A stretch of DNA of 64,000 nt from Ectobacillus ponti (GCF_024294785.1 NZ_JANCLT010000003.1:360834-424833), one strand, 5' to 3'; counted from the first letter of the stretch, positions 33,041 to 41,973 are shown. Translations and numbers: made by a program. The notes: generated by a model not told the origin, from the letters alone.

Positions 33041-33202
33041 TCAATCGGCTCCCGCTGGCTTGTTTTTTGGCGCCGCTTCGGTATGCTTCCGGTAGTTTGC
33101 GCATTTTTCCTTAAAGCATACTGTTTTTGTGCCGGGAGGAAGACTTTCTTTAAACTTTTCATAGCACCAGCAAATGTCCTGTTTCACACATACACGCTCC
33201 AT
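33041..33202 (-). CDS. Small cysteine-rich hypothetical protein
   Basis: A 53-residue basic protein with five cysteines (CVKQDICWCYEKF and TVCFKEKCANY), spaced as a possible metal-binding or disulphide module. No signal peptide. The ribosome site (GGAAGC) is weak and a GGAGCC/GGCTCC hairpin overlaps the stop. I do not recognise a family. The cysteine spacing and the terminator are the reasons for keeping it. Confidence 0.5.
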   Translation of the reverse strand: MERVCVKQDICWCYEKFKESLPPGTKTVCFKEKCANYRKHTEAAPKNKPAGAD

Positions 33203-33335
33203 TTTCGCTTGCTTCCTTATATTGTACGAAAGCCGCCGCAGGTTTGTCAGCAAAAAGCATTGTAGACGGCCTGCAGCCGGTATACAATGGATGTGGGGGA
33301 TTTTTCCTATTCCTGAAGATAAGGGAGTGAGAGGG

Positions 33336-34178
33336 ATGAAAGAAAAAGCAGCGTGGCGGATGAACGGCTTTCTGGGCCTGCTTTTGCTGTTGCTGGTTGT
33401 TGCAGGGGCCCTTTATTTTGCGATTGTGCAGTATAATCCGCTGTATGCCATTCTGGCAGGCATTTTGGCGTTGATTGTGCTGAGCGGCATGACTGTGGTG
33501 CAGCCCAACGATTCCGTGGCCGTCATTTTTTTCGGGCGCTATTTGGGAACGATTCGGGACGATGGCTTCTTCATTACAGTACCGTCCTTGCGCAAGCGTG
33601 TGTCTTTGCGCGTGCGGAACTTTAACAGCGACACACTAAAGGTGAATGATGTGGACGGCAACCCGATTGAGATTGCGGCGGTCGTTGTATTTAAGGTGAC
33701 TGATACGGCTAAGGCGCTGTTTGATGTGGAACACTATACCGAGTTTGTCCGCATTCAAAGCGAAACGGCTCTTCGTCACGTGGCAACGAAATATCCGTAT
33801 GATACAGACAGTGAACAGCAGTGGTCGCTGCGCGGCAATGCCGAAGAAATTGCCGGGGAGCTGGCGCGCGAACTGGAAGAGCGCCTCAGCGTGTCCGGTG
33901 TGCATGTGATGGAAGCGCGGCTGACGCACCTGGCGTATGCACCGGAAATCGCCAGCGCGATGCTGCAGCGCCAGCAGGCCAACGCCGTGGTGGCGGCCCG
34001 CCAGAAGATTGTGGAGGGTGCTGTCGGCATGGTGGAGGCAGCGCTGGAGCAGCTGGAGCAGAAGCGGGTTGTCCAGCTCAGCGAGGACATGAAGGCGCAA
34101 ATGGTCAGCAACCTCATGGTCGCGATTGTATCAGAGAAGGGAACGCAGCCTGTGATGAACGCCGGTACAGTAAGATGA
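33336..34178 (+). CDS. SPFH/prohibitin-domain membrane protein
   Basis: A 280-residue protein with two N-terminal membrane helices (about residues 8-30 and 36-53) and then an SPFH band-7 domain ([43 protein letters not shown]). It ends in an Ala/Gln/Glu-rich helix that would oligomerise. Such proteins organise membrane microdomains or regulate proteases. It is not the long FloT type. GAGTGAGAGGG lies just ahead of ATG 33336. Confidence 0.85.
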   Translation: MKEKAAWRMNGFLGLLLLLLVVAGALYFAIVQYNPLYAILAGILALIVLSGMTVVQPNDSVAVIFFGRYLGTIRDDGFFITVPSLRKRVSLRVRNFNSDTLKVNDVDGNPIEIAAVVVFKVTDTAKALFDVEHYTEFVRIQSETALRHVATKYPYDTDSEQQWSLRGNAEEIAGELARELEERLSVSGVHVMEARLTHLAYAPEIASAMLQRQQANAVVAARQKIVEGAVGMVEAALEQLEQKRVVQLSEDMKAQMVSNLMVAIVSEKGTQPVMNAGTVR

Positions 34179-34206
34179 GGACCTCATGCGGGGTTCTTTT
34201 TTTACG
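34178..34206 (+). terminator. Terminator after the SPFH gene
   Basis: GGACC pairs with GGGTTC (one G-U pair) and is followed by TTTTTTT. Confidence 0.7.
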
Positions 34207-34220
34207 CAAGGGGGAATCCG

Positions 34221-34724
34221 ATGCCGTATTTGCACACAACGCGTCTGTATATGATCCCGCTCACGCCGGAGCTGGTGCAGACAGCTATGAGGGACGTGCG
34301 TGAACTGGAGCGGCGGCTGGCCTGCCGGATTGCGCCGGGATGGCCTTCTGATTTGTATCAGAGTGTCCTTCCCTTGAAGGCGGCAGAGCTGTCAGAAAAC
34401 CCGCTTGCCGGCCGTTGGGGCGGCTGGGTGATTCATCGCCGCCGGCAGATCTTACTTGGAAACATGGGCCTTAAGGCCGGACCGAATGAAACAGGGACAG
34501 TGAGCCTTGGCTACAGCATTGCGCCGGCTTACCGGGGCCATGGGTATGCGACGGAAATGGGCCGGGCATTCGTCGAGTGGGCGCTCCGGCAGCCCGGGGT
34601 GGAACGGGTTACAGCTGATTGTCTGGCGGCAAACCTCGCTTCAGCCCGGGTGCTGGAGAAAATCGGGCTGCGGCGCGTCCGTGAGCAGGGCGGCACGATC
34701 TACTGGGCGAAGGAAAGGCAGTAA
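34221..34724 (+). CDS. GNAT N-acetyltransferase (RimJ/RimL-like)
   Basis: A 167-residue protein. The acetyl-CoA loop is YSIAPAYRGHGYATEMGRAF (motif Q/RxxGxG/A), followed by VTADCLAANLASARVLEKIGLRR, typical of the RimJ/RimL branch that acetylates N-termini or small molecules. The start ATG 34221 follows AAGGGGGAA. It starts soon after the SPFH terminator and no clear terminator follows it. Confidence 0.85.
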   Translation: MPYLHTTRLYMIPLTPELVQTAMRDVRELERRLACRIAPGWPSDLYQSVLPLKAAELSENPLAGRWGGWVIHRRRQILLGNMGLKAGPNETGTVSLGYSIAPAYRGHGYATEMGRAFVEWALRQPGVERVTADCLAANLASARVLEKIGLRRVREQGGTIYWAKERQ

Positions 34725-35290
34725 GAGGCTGTTTCTTCAACTGTTGTGAAACTGTTAGCGATTTGTCATCTTTTTTGTCGATTTGTAATAGCCGCAGGCT
34801 TGTGTCAAGGACTTGTAACATGGGCCGGATGAAGAAAGCTGCCCTATTTTACAGGAGCGTAAAAAGTATGACAAAGTTGGGCGGAATGCTATCGTATCCA
34901 AATGGCGGTAGGTTTACAAGGAAAGCTTTTCTGTGTAGAATGCGGATACATACCAAACGGGCTTTGCGGAAATAAGCAGAAGGAGGAGAAGGTGTGTCGT
35001 ATTCTTTGGTATGCAACGCTGCCGCAAAGCAGAGGAACCAGCTTGTTGGCAAACAACTCTATAAAAACTCATGTGCCCTCATTGCCAGGGCTTTTTTTAT
35101 TGTCTGCAGATTTCGCCTCCTCCATTTTCCTGTCATCGCATGTCTGACTTTTCGGCAGCCCTCCCATTTTCATTGACAAGATTCCGCAAATAGACTGTAT
35201 TGACACCCGATTTAGAATGTAGTTTGATATGTTTTGTATTTCTTTTTTTGAGCCTCCCTCTCTGTGTCGAGATTTGACATACATAATTTG
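34725..35290. other. Gene-poor interval of about 570 bases
   Basis: No coding frame here has convincing sequence and ribosome-site support; short frames at 34829, 34902 and 34994 look random. GTATCC (near 34894) and GGATAC (near 34944) are inverted. At 35076-35100 GCCCT...AGGGC followed by TTTTTTT is a plus-strand terminator that ends no recognised gene, so a small transcript could end there. Confidence 0.4.
35076..35100 (+). terminator. Orphan plus-strand terminator
   Basis: GCCCT, a seven-base loop, AGGGC and seven Ts. No gene is recognised within 350 bases upstream. Confidence 0.65.
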
Positions 35291-35291
35291 A

Positions 35292-35339
35292 GGTATATAT
35301 ATTGTGTATCCTCACTAAAAGTAATACAATATGTAGGTA
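35292..35339 (+). promoter_or_regulatory. Paired NrdR boxes over the nrdI promoter
   Basis: Two 16-base sites with ATAT cores (GGTATATATATTGTGT at 35292 and ATACAATATGTAGGTA at 35324) are 32 bases apart, three helical turns, as NrdR requires. They overlap TTGTGT (35302-35307) and TACAAT (35325-35330), a promoter with a 17-base spacer. NrdR would repress the operon when dATP is plentiful. Confidence 0.7.
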
Positions 35340-35390
35340 TAGAAGATTATTTTACATTTTTTGGTATATTTTAGCAGGGGGGAACCGGAG

Positions 35391-35762
35391 ATGTTGATTG
35401 CCTATGATTCTATGACGGGAAATGTCAAACGCTTCATTCATAAGCTGAACATGCCGGCGGTGAAGGTCGAAGAAGGTCTCATCTTGGACGAAGAATTCGT
35501 CCTAGTGACATACACAACAGGATTCGGGAATGTCCCCGAGCGCGTGACGAAGTTTTTGGAGCGCAACCATTCGCGTCTGCAGGGCGTGTCGGCAAGCGGC
35601 AACCGTAACTGGGGTGATATGTTCGGCGCCAGCGCCGATCATATTTCCCATCAATATGAAGTGCCGGTTGTATCTAAATTTGAGCTGGCGGGCACGAATA
35701 AGGACGTGGAAATTTTTAAGGAAAGGGTGCGGGAGCTTGCGGCATATCGAGTTAAACAATGA
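35391..35762 (+). CDS. nrdI: Flavodoxin-like class Ib RNR accessory protein NrdI
   Basis: A 123-residue flavodoxin-like protein: MLIAYDSMTGNVKRFIHKL at the start forms the FMN phosphate loop, and ASGNRNWGDMFGASAD is the NrdI signature. It supplies oxidant for assembling the Mn(III)2-tyrosyl radical cofactor of NrdF. GGGGGGAACCGGAG precedes ATG 35391. The nrdE start lies inside its 3' end. Confidence 0.95.
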   Translation: MLIAYDSMTGNVKRFIHKLNMPAVKVEEGLILDEEFVLVTYTTGFGNVPERVTKFLERNHSRLQGVSASGNRNWGDMFGASADHISHQYEVPVVSKFELAGTNKDVEIFKERVRELAAYRVKQ

Positions 35763-36501
35763 AATTACGAAAATGACAGACGGCTTCTATCAGCTGGAGA
35801 AGGATCAAGAGGCACTCCAGGAATTTATGAAGGAAGCGAGAGAGAACACGCTGCATTTTCACAGCGTGCAGGAGCGCATCGCCTACATGCGGGAGCATGA
35901 CTACTACTACGACGTGCTTGGCGAGTATTCACTTGCAGAGGTGGAGGCAGTATATACGCTTGTGTACGAAGCAAACTTCCAATTCCAGTCTTATATGGCG
36001 GCATCCAAGTTTTATAAGGACTATGCGCTGAAGACGAACGACCTGAAGCAATACTTGGAAAGCTACGAAGACCGGGTGGCCATCGTGGCTTTATATTTGG
36101 GCAGAGGAGACGCGGAGAAGGCCAAGCAGTATGCGGAGATGATGATCAAGCAGAACTACCAGCCGGCGACGCCAACGTTCCTGAATGCCGGACGGAGCCG
36201 CAGAGGCGAGCTGGTGAGCTGCTTCCTGCTCGAGATGGACGACAGCCTGAACTCCATTGGCTTCAATATTAATACAGCGATGCAGTTAAGTAAGATCGGC
36301 GGCGGTGTGGCTTTGAACTTGTCCAAGCTGCGTGCCCGCGGCGAGCAAATCAAGGGCATTGACAATGCGGCAAGCGGTGTAATGCCGGTCATGAAGCTGC
36401 TGGAGGACTCTTTCTCATACGCAAACCAATTGGGCCAGCGTAAAGGCGCAGGAGCTGCTTATTTGAATATTTTCCATTGGGATGTTATGGAGTTCCTGGA
36501 T
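35737..36501 (+). CDS. nrdE: Class Ib ribonucleotide reductase alpha subunit NrdE, exon 1
   Basis: First 255 codons of nrdE, from a probable TTG start (residues MRHIELNNEITKM) overlapping nrdI by 26 bases. It contains the N-terminal helix bundle and the active-site region PTFLNAGRSRRGELVSCFLLEM with the first redox Cys, then SKIGGGVALNLSKLRARG. Coding continuity breaks after WDVMEFLD at 36501, where a TAA begins a group I intron. Joined to exon 2 the product is 694 residues, the normal length, with the sequence running FLD-SKKINADEK as in other NrdE proteins. Confidence 0.92.
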
Positions 36502-36830
36502 TAATTGTAGTCCCTCTGCGCAGTAACGCGTATGAGAAAACCTTGTGAACGCAGGCAAAAGCGGTGTCGCTCATGGGCGGCTAACGGTATCAGCTGAATA
36601 AGGAGAATTGCTCGCGAAGAAGCTGACTAAGAGAGCCTACGGTCCAGCAATGGATAGCAGGTAATACCGTGCCAAGCTTGGCATAGCCAAGAAGGTGTAG
36701 AGACTATCGAACGCCCGTCGTACGACGGAAGCAAGTAGAGTAGGCAGGAGATTAGCACCTGTCGAAGCGCAAGGCTGCCGTTCTGGCAGATGATATAGTC
36801 CACCCTGCAGTGAAAGCTGCAGACGAGGTG
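36502..36830 (+). ncRNA. Group I intron in nrdE (329 nt, no ORF)
   Basis: The 5' exon ends GGAT and the intron starts TAATTGTAGTCC: GGAU pairs with GUCC with the required U-G wobble at the splice site (P1). The core strand GTAGAGACTA (36698-36707) and GATATAGTCC (36792-36801) give the P7 pairing GACUA/UAGUC. The intron ends in G (GAGGTG) before exon 2 TCC AAA AAA. Removal restores the nrdE frame exactly. It encodes no homing endonuclease. The first intron codon is a stop, so unspliced mRNA cannot make NrdE. Confidence 0.88.
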
Positions 36831-38150
36831 TCCAAAAAAATTAATGCGGACGAGAAGACACGCATTCAGTCGCTTTCCATCGGTTTGATTGCGCCAAGCA
36901 AATTCTTCGAGCTGGCGGAGAAGAATGAGCCGTTGTATGTATTTGCCCCTTATACAGTGTACAAGGAGTATGGCATCCATCTGGATGATATTGATATCGA
37001 TGCCATGTACGAGGAACTGCTGCAAAATCCGAACGTGAAGAAGAAAAAGCTGGACCTGAGCGCGCGGGACATGCTGATCAAGATTGCGATGATTCAGTTG
37101 GAGTCCGGCTATCCGTATTTCATGTTCAAATCAAATGCAAACAAGCAGCATGCCTTGAAGGATATTGGCAGTGTTAAGATGTCTAACCTCTGTACGGAAA
37201 TTTTCCAAGTTCAGGAAACATCTGAAATTAACGATTACGGCCAAGAGGACACAATCCGCCGTGATATCTCCTGCAACCTCGGCTCTCTGAACATTGTCAA
37301 TGTTATGGAGAACCAAGAGCTTCGGGAAGCGGTACATGCCGGCATTGAGGCGCTGACAGCCGTATCCGACATGACAATCATTCCGAACGCGCCGTCTGTC
37401 AAGAAGGCAAACGAAGAAATGCACTCTGTCGGTCTTGGCGCAATGGGGCTTCACGGCTACCTGGCAAAGAATAAAATTGCCTATGAAAGCAGTGAGGCAA
37501 GAGAGTTTGCCGGCACGTTCTTCATGATGATGAACTACCACTCCCTTGAAAAGAGCATGGAGATTGCCCGTGAGCGCGGAGAAACCTTCCGTGACTTTGA
37601 AAAATCCGAGTACGCGAAGGGCACGTATTTTGAGAAGTACGAAATGCAGGATTTCCGCCCGCGCACTGAGAAGGTACAGAGGCTGTTTGCAGGCATGCAT
37701 GTGCCGTCTCCGGAGGATTGGAGCCGCCTGAAGGAGCAAGTGCAGCAGCACGGCCTTTACAACTCATATAGACTTGCAGTTGCTCCGACTCAGTCCATCT
37801 CCTACGTGCAAAACGCGACAAGCAGCGTGATGCCGATTGTGAACCAAATTGAATCCCGCACGTATGCGAATTCGACAACCTACTATCCAGCGCCATTCCT
37901 ATCGAAGGAAACGTTCTGGTACTATAAGACGGCTTATGATATGAATCAGTTCAAAATCATCGACCTGATTGCGGAAATTCAACAGCACGTTGATCAGGGC
38001 ATTTCCACGATTTTGTACGTGAACAGCGATATCTCCACCCGTGAGCTCGCCCGGTACTACATCTATGCCCACAAAAAAGGGCTGAAGAGCTTGTACTATA
38101 CGAGAACGCGCAAGCTGAGCGTGGAAGAATGCATCGCATGTACGGTGTGA
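36831..38150 (+). CDS. nrdE: Class Ib ribonucleotide reductase alpha subunit NrdE, exon 2
   Basis: The remaining 439 codons after the group I intron. It carries the second active-site region NLCTEIFQVQETS with the redox Cys, ISCNLGSLNIVNVM, the radical-transfer and phosphate-binding APTQSISYVQNATSSVMP, and the C-terminal ECIACTV whose Cys pair (C-x2-C) is regenerated by NrdH/thioredoxin. APTQSISY has Gln where many enzymes have Gly (APTGSISY). Exon 2 has no start codon of its own in the right place, so expression depends on splicing. Confidence 0.92.
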   Translation, partial: SKKINADEKTRIQSLSIGLIAPSKFFELAEKNEPLYVFAPYTVYKEYGIHLDDIDIDAMYEELLQNPNVKKKKLDLSARDMLIKIAMIQLESGYPYFMFKSNANKQHALKDIGSVKMSNLCTEIFQVQETSEINDYGQEDTIRRDISCNLGSLNIVNVMENQELREAVHAGIEALTAVSDMTIIPNAPSVKKANEEMHSVGLGAMGLHGYLAKNKIAYESSEAREFAGTFFMMMNYHSLEKSMEIARERGETFRDFEKSEYAKGTYFEKYEMQDFRPRTEKVQRLFAGMHVPSPEDWSRLKEQVQQHGLYNSYRLAVAPTQSISYVQNATSSVMPIVNQIESRTYANSTTYYPAPFLSKETFWYYKTAYDMNQFKIIDLIAEIQQHVDQGISTILYVNSDISTRELARYYIYAHKKGLKSLYYTRTRKLSVEECIACTV

Positions 38151-38166
38151 GAAAGGAGCGGATCGG

Positions 38167-38254
38167 ATGAAAGCAGTAAACTGGAATAAGAAAGAAGACG
38201 ACTTCAGTCTTGTATTTTGGAAGCAGAATATCGCCCAGTTTTGGACGGAAGAGG
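38167..38254 (+). CDS. nrdF: Class Ib ribonucleotide reductase beta subunit NrdF, exon 1
   Basis: 29 codons plus one base, coding MKAVNWNKKEDDFSLVFWKQ and onward to FWTEE, the conserved NrdF N-terminus. AAGGAG lies eight bases before ATG 38167, 16 bases after the nrdE stop. It ends at GAAGAGG, directly before GTGCG, the 5' end of a group II intron. Joined to 40944 it continues E-ISVSTDKNNWVNLSKEEQ without loss. Confidence 0.9.
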
Positions 38255-38916
38255 GTGCGACACGTTCACCTATAACTGCCTAGCGCAGGAAGTGGTGGGG
38301 CTGTTACATGAGTAACAGTCACAACTGAACCGATGAATGGTAGGAATGAAAGCCGTCATGCTGAGCTGAAACTACCTCTCTAAAACTCCTACATGCACGA
38401 GGATGTGATGAAATCCGACTGTATGACGCTAGGGAAAGTCGGTTGAACTTATGCTAGAGCCGCTTTGTGGAAGTAGGTATGCATAAGGATAGATCGGGAG
38501 GCTGTAAAAGATTCCTATGGTTAGAATGCCTAAATACAAAGGCTGACGAAGTGGCGAATGTACGGGTCTAAACGGTCACTGCTTCCGAAAGGGGCAGGTC
38601 ACAGATATGTGGCGTGCAATACCGAAAAGTAAAAATCTTCTTTATGAAATTCGGGATAGCGGGCAAGGACGCTATATGTTGCGCAGGCTCATAGTCACGA
38701 CCTAAGGGAATACATGATAGCTAATCGGTTCGGAACGTGGTAAGCAAGAGGCTTCTACACTAAACGCTCATCAGCGGGAAGTTTGCATATAAGGTAGAAA
38801 TACCGAAATTGCTTTGCTCTTGTGAAAGTAGGGGCACAGTACTTATGAAGCCATGGAAACATGGTGGAGGGATAGCCCCAAGTCTAAAGTGAAATCTAAG
38901 CACTTATAAATGTGTA

Positions 38917-40803
38917 TTGCATCGGTCTGGTATGAATGTGGGTAATAACACCTCAGCGGTAAGGGATGGTGTTACCACAATGCAAGCCACTCTGCGACAT
39001 TGGGAGTACTACGGACTAACCGAAAGATTCTCCCGACTTTATGAAGACAGCGCCAAGGGCAAAAGATTTAAAAACCTTTACGAACTCATAGTCAGCGAAG
39101 AAAATATCCTCCTGGCATATCGCAGTATTAAAAGGAATAAAGGCAGCAGAACAGCAGGGGCAGACTCCTTTACGATTGACAACTATGAGGTAATAGAGAA
39201 ACAAGAGTTCGTTATGGGTATACGAGAATCACTCGCCAACTATAAGCCAAAAGCGGTTCGAAGAGTTTGGATACCCAAGCTCAACGGAGATAAACGTCCA
39301 TTGGGGATCCCGGCTATGCGGGATAGGCTAGTCCAACAGATGTTTAAACAAGTACTAGAGCCCATCTGTGAAGCCAAGTTTTATAATCACAGCTTCGGTT
39401 TTCGACCGCTTCGAGGTGCTCAGCATGCAAAAGCCAGATGTGACCTTTTAATTAACCAATCTAAGCTGTATTACGTTGTAGACGTAGACATAAGAAGCTT
39501 CTTTGATAACGTGAACCACACAAGGCTGATGAAACAACTATGGAACATAGGCATTCAAGACAGGCGAGTTCTAGCCATCATCAGTAAAATGCTGAAAGCT
39601 CCCATTAAGGGTGAAGGTGTCCCAAGTAAAGGCGTGCCACAAGGTGGCATCCTGTCACCGCTTCTATCTAACATCGTGTTAAACGACTTGGATCACTGGG
39701 TTTCAAACCAATGGGAAAACTTCAACTCCAATCTTACGTACACCAAGCCGTATAACAAGTACGCGTCGTTGAAAGGGACAAACTTAAAAGAGGGTTGGAT
39801 AGTCAGATACGCAGACGACTTTAAAATCTTCTGTCGTAGCTACAAAGCAGCTGAAAAGTGGTTCCATGCAACGAGGGAATTTCTATACAAAAGACTGGGC
39901 TTAGAAGTGTCTGGCGAGAAGTCAAAAATTATTAACTTGAGAAGAAAAAGCAGCGAGTTCCTAGGTTTTACTTTAAAGGCGAAAGAGAAGGGGAAGCCCA
40001 AGAGAGGAAACGGAAAGAAGTATGTATCTGTAAGTTCCATCAGAAGTAAAAAGGTACAACATATACTTACAGATGCCAAACAAAGACTTAGGCACATGCA
40101 ATCAGTACCAACGAGGTTTTCAGCATATAAATGGAATGCCTTTGTTTTAGGACTACACAACTATTTCCGATACGCCTCACAGGTGAACCTTGACTTTAAT
40201 GATATTGCCCACAAACTGTCCAGAACGATGCATAACCGATTGCGAGCATATAGTAAAAAAGAGTATCCGAAAAATCCTTCAGACACATATAAAAGGCTGT
40301 ATGGAAAGTATAAATATAAAACTTGGAAGATTGATGGAATTTATCTGTTCCCATTAGCTTGTATTAAACGGGAAACACCGCTGGGCTTTCAACTGGCATA
40401 TAACCCATATACGGAGTCGGGTAGGAAATTCATCCACGACAAGATGGAAATCAACATTTCCGTACAAGTACAAAAGCTAATCAGGTCACATATTCCGCAC
40501 CGCAGTGTGGAATACATCGACAACAGAATCTCTCGTTACAGCATGAGGAAAGGGAAATGTGAAGTGACCCAGTTATACCTTCAAGCCGAGGATACTCACT
40601 GTCACCATGCAGTACCATTTCACCTTGGCGGGACAGATAATTTCAGCAATCTGCGGATTGTGCATAAAGATATACACATCCTCATACATGCTAGAGATAT
40701 AATGACAATTGACAAATACAGCTCCATGTTTAATTTGGACACAGTACAGATCAAGAGACTTAATAACATGCGAACACTATGTGGTCTCAAGGAAATTCAC
40801 TGA
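38917..40803 (+). CDS. ltrA: Group II intron reverse transcriptase/maturase with HNH domain
   Basis: A protein of up to 628 residues; the start may be the ATG at 38932 or 38980 (MQATLRHWEYYGL), which fits the family better than the TTG at 38917. RT blocks are clear: RVWIPKLNGDKRPLGIPAMRDR, SFGFRPLRGAQHA, VDVDIRSFFDNV, GVPQGGILSPLLSNIVLNDLD and RYADDFKIF with the catalytic YADD near residue 298. The maturase X domain follows, and the C-terminus has CHHAVPFHLGGTDNFSNLRIV..H, an HNH endonuclease. All domains look intact, so it should support splicing and retrohoming. Confidence 0.95.
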   Translation: MHRSGMNVGNNTSAVRDGVTTMQATLRHWEYYGLTERFSRLYEDSAKGKRFKNLYELIVSEENILLAYRSIKRNKGSRTAGADSFTIDNYEVIEKQEFVMGIRESLANYKPKAVRRVWIPKLNGDKRPLGIPAMRDRLVQQMFKQVLEPICEAKFYNHSFGFRPLRGAQHAKARCDLLINQSKLYYVVDVDIRSFFDNVNHTRLMKQLWNIGIQDRRVLAIISKMLKAPIKGEGVPSKGVPQGGILSPLLSNIVLNDLDHWVSNQWENFNSNLTYTKPYNKYASLKGTNLKEGWIVRYADDFKIFCRSYKAAEKWFHATREFLYKRLGLEVSGEKSKIINLRRKSSEFLGFTLKAKEKGKPKRGNGKKYVSVSSIRSKKVQHILTDAKQRLRHMQSVPTRFSAYKWNAFVLGLHNYFRYASQVNLDFNDIAHKLSRTMHNRLRAYSKKEYPKNPSDTYKRLYGKYKYKTWKIDGIYLFPLACIKRETPLGFQLAYNPYTESGRKFIHDKMEINISVQVQKLIRSHIPHRSVEYIDNRISRYSMRKGKCEVTQLYLQAEDTHCHHAVPFHLGGTDNFSNLRIVHKDIHILIHARDIMTIDKYSSMFNLDTVQIKRLNNMRTLCGLKEIH

Positions 40804-40858
40804 TATTCTCTATTGCAACGTGGTAACATTTATAAAGGCGATTTGGTAACTTTAGATG

Positions 40859-40894
40859 GAACGCCGTATGAGGGGAAACTCTCACGTACGGTGT
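40859..40894 (+). ncRNA. Group II intron domain V
   Basis: ACGCCGTA pairs with TACGGTGT across GGGGAAACTC-type inner stem, the catalytic hairpin. The triad position reads CGC by this alignment instead of the common AGC. Domain VI and the 3' splice site follow within 50 bases. Confidence 0.8.
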
Positions 40895-40943
40895 GGTGTG
40901 GGGGAAAAGGCAGAGATTATATCAAAGTCTTACCTATCACAAT

Positions 40944-41827
40944 AAATCTCTGTTTCCACGGACAAAAACAATTGGGTGAACCTGTCGAAGGAAGAGCAGG
41001 TTGCCTACAAGCGTGTGCTGGGCGGCCTGACGCTGCTCGATACAAAGCAGGGCGGAGAGGGGATGCCCCTCATCCTCCTGCATGTGAAGAACCTGCAGGC
41101 GAAAAGCGTGCTGGCGTTCATGGGCGCCATGGAGGAAGTGCATGCGAAATCGTACAGCCACATCTTCACAACGCTGGCGACAGAAGAGGAAATTGACGGC
41201 ATTTTCCGCTGGGTGGATGAGCATCCGCTGCTGGAAAAGAAGGCAAGCCTCATCGGCAGCTACTACCGGCGCCTGCTGAAGCCGGAGGTTACACCGAAGG
41301 AGCTGTATATGGCGATGGTGGCAAGTGTATTCCTGGAGAGCTACCTGTTCTACAGCGGCTTCTTCTACCCGTTGTACTTGGCCGGCCAGGGCAAGATGAC
41401 GGCAAGCGGGGAAATTATTAACTTAATCATCCGCGACGAAAGTATTCACGGTGTATTTGTCGGCCTGTTGGCACAGGAGATTTACGCGCAGCTGTCTGAA
41501 GACGACAAGCAGGAGGCAACAGCGGAAACATTGCAGCTGCTGCTCGACCTGTACGAAATCGAAAAGGCGTATACAGAGGAAATCTATGCGCCGATCGGTC
41601 TTGTCGGCGAGGTCATCAACTTTATCCGCTACAATGCGAACAAGGCGCTGATGAACCTCGGCTTGGATCCATATTTTGAGGAAGAAGATATCAATCCGAT
41701 TGTCATGAACGGTCTTCGCACGGATACGAAGAACCATGATTTCTTCTCCGTTAAGGGGAACGGATATGTGAAGGCAACAAACGTTGAAAAGCTGGCGGAT
41801 GATGACTTCCTATTTGATTTTGAATGA
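40944..41827 (+). CDS. nrdF: Class Ib ribonucleotide reductase beta subunit NrdF, exon 2
   Basis: The remaining 294 codons, starting within the Glu codon completed by exon 1. Metal ligands are recognisable in MEEVHAKSYSHIF and IIRDESIHGVFVG; the radical Tyr region is AKSYS. The end YVKATNVEKLADDDFLFDFE is the usual NrdF tail that binds NrdE. The dimanganese/diiron tyrosyl radical made here is passed to NrdE. A terminator follows the stop. The upstream part without exon 1 could be misread as a separate gene starting at GTG 40976. Confidence 0.93.
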
Positions 41828-41854
41828 GACTGTCCTTTTGGGCAGTCTTTTTTT
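41828..41854 (+). terminator. Terminator of nrdIEF
   Basis: GACTGTCC pairs with GGCAGTC and is followed by TTTTTTT, starting at the nrdF stop. Confidence 0.9.
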
Positions 41855-41973
41855 GTTGCATTCGCAGCAGCAGCGCTCCTGCTTGCTTTTCTTGCGGAAC
41901 AACAGGGCTTTGCAGAAACAAAGGGAAAGAAAATGAAACAATCCTGGCAGGAAGGCTCCTGCTTCTCATGAGA

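Larger units (their letters stand above)
38255..40943 (+). mobile_element. Group II intron inside nrdF (2689 nt)
   Basis: The 5' end GTGCGAC matches GUGYG and the 3' end ...CACAAT matches AY. Excision rejoins nrdF in frame to a normal 323-codon gene. The RNA has about 660 bases of ribozyme domains, an RT/maturase ORF in domain IV, then domain V at 40859-40894. Candidate exon-binding pairs: IBS1 AGAGG (38250-38254) with CCTCT (38375-38379), and IBS2 GACGG (38244-38248) with CCGTC (38353-38357), although these lie closer together than usual. Base composition is more A-rich than the flanking genes, consistent with acquisition. Confidence 0.92.

Noticed and set aside
34829-35176. Small frames at 34829, 34902 and 34994
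   Set aside because: Three mutually overlapping frames of random-looking composition; none matches a family, although 34994 has a purine-rich region upstream.
36502-36830. nrdE read as a frameshifted or nonsense pseudogene
   Set aside because: The insertion has group I intron pairing at the splice site and in the core, and its removal restores the exact reading frame.
40976-41827. nrdF as a separate gene starting at GTG 40976
   Set aside because: The coding match extends upstream to 40944 (ISVSTDKNNW) and joins to 38167-38254, so GTG is an internal Val codon.
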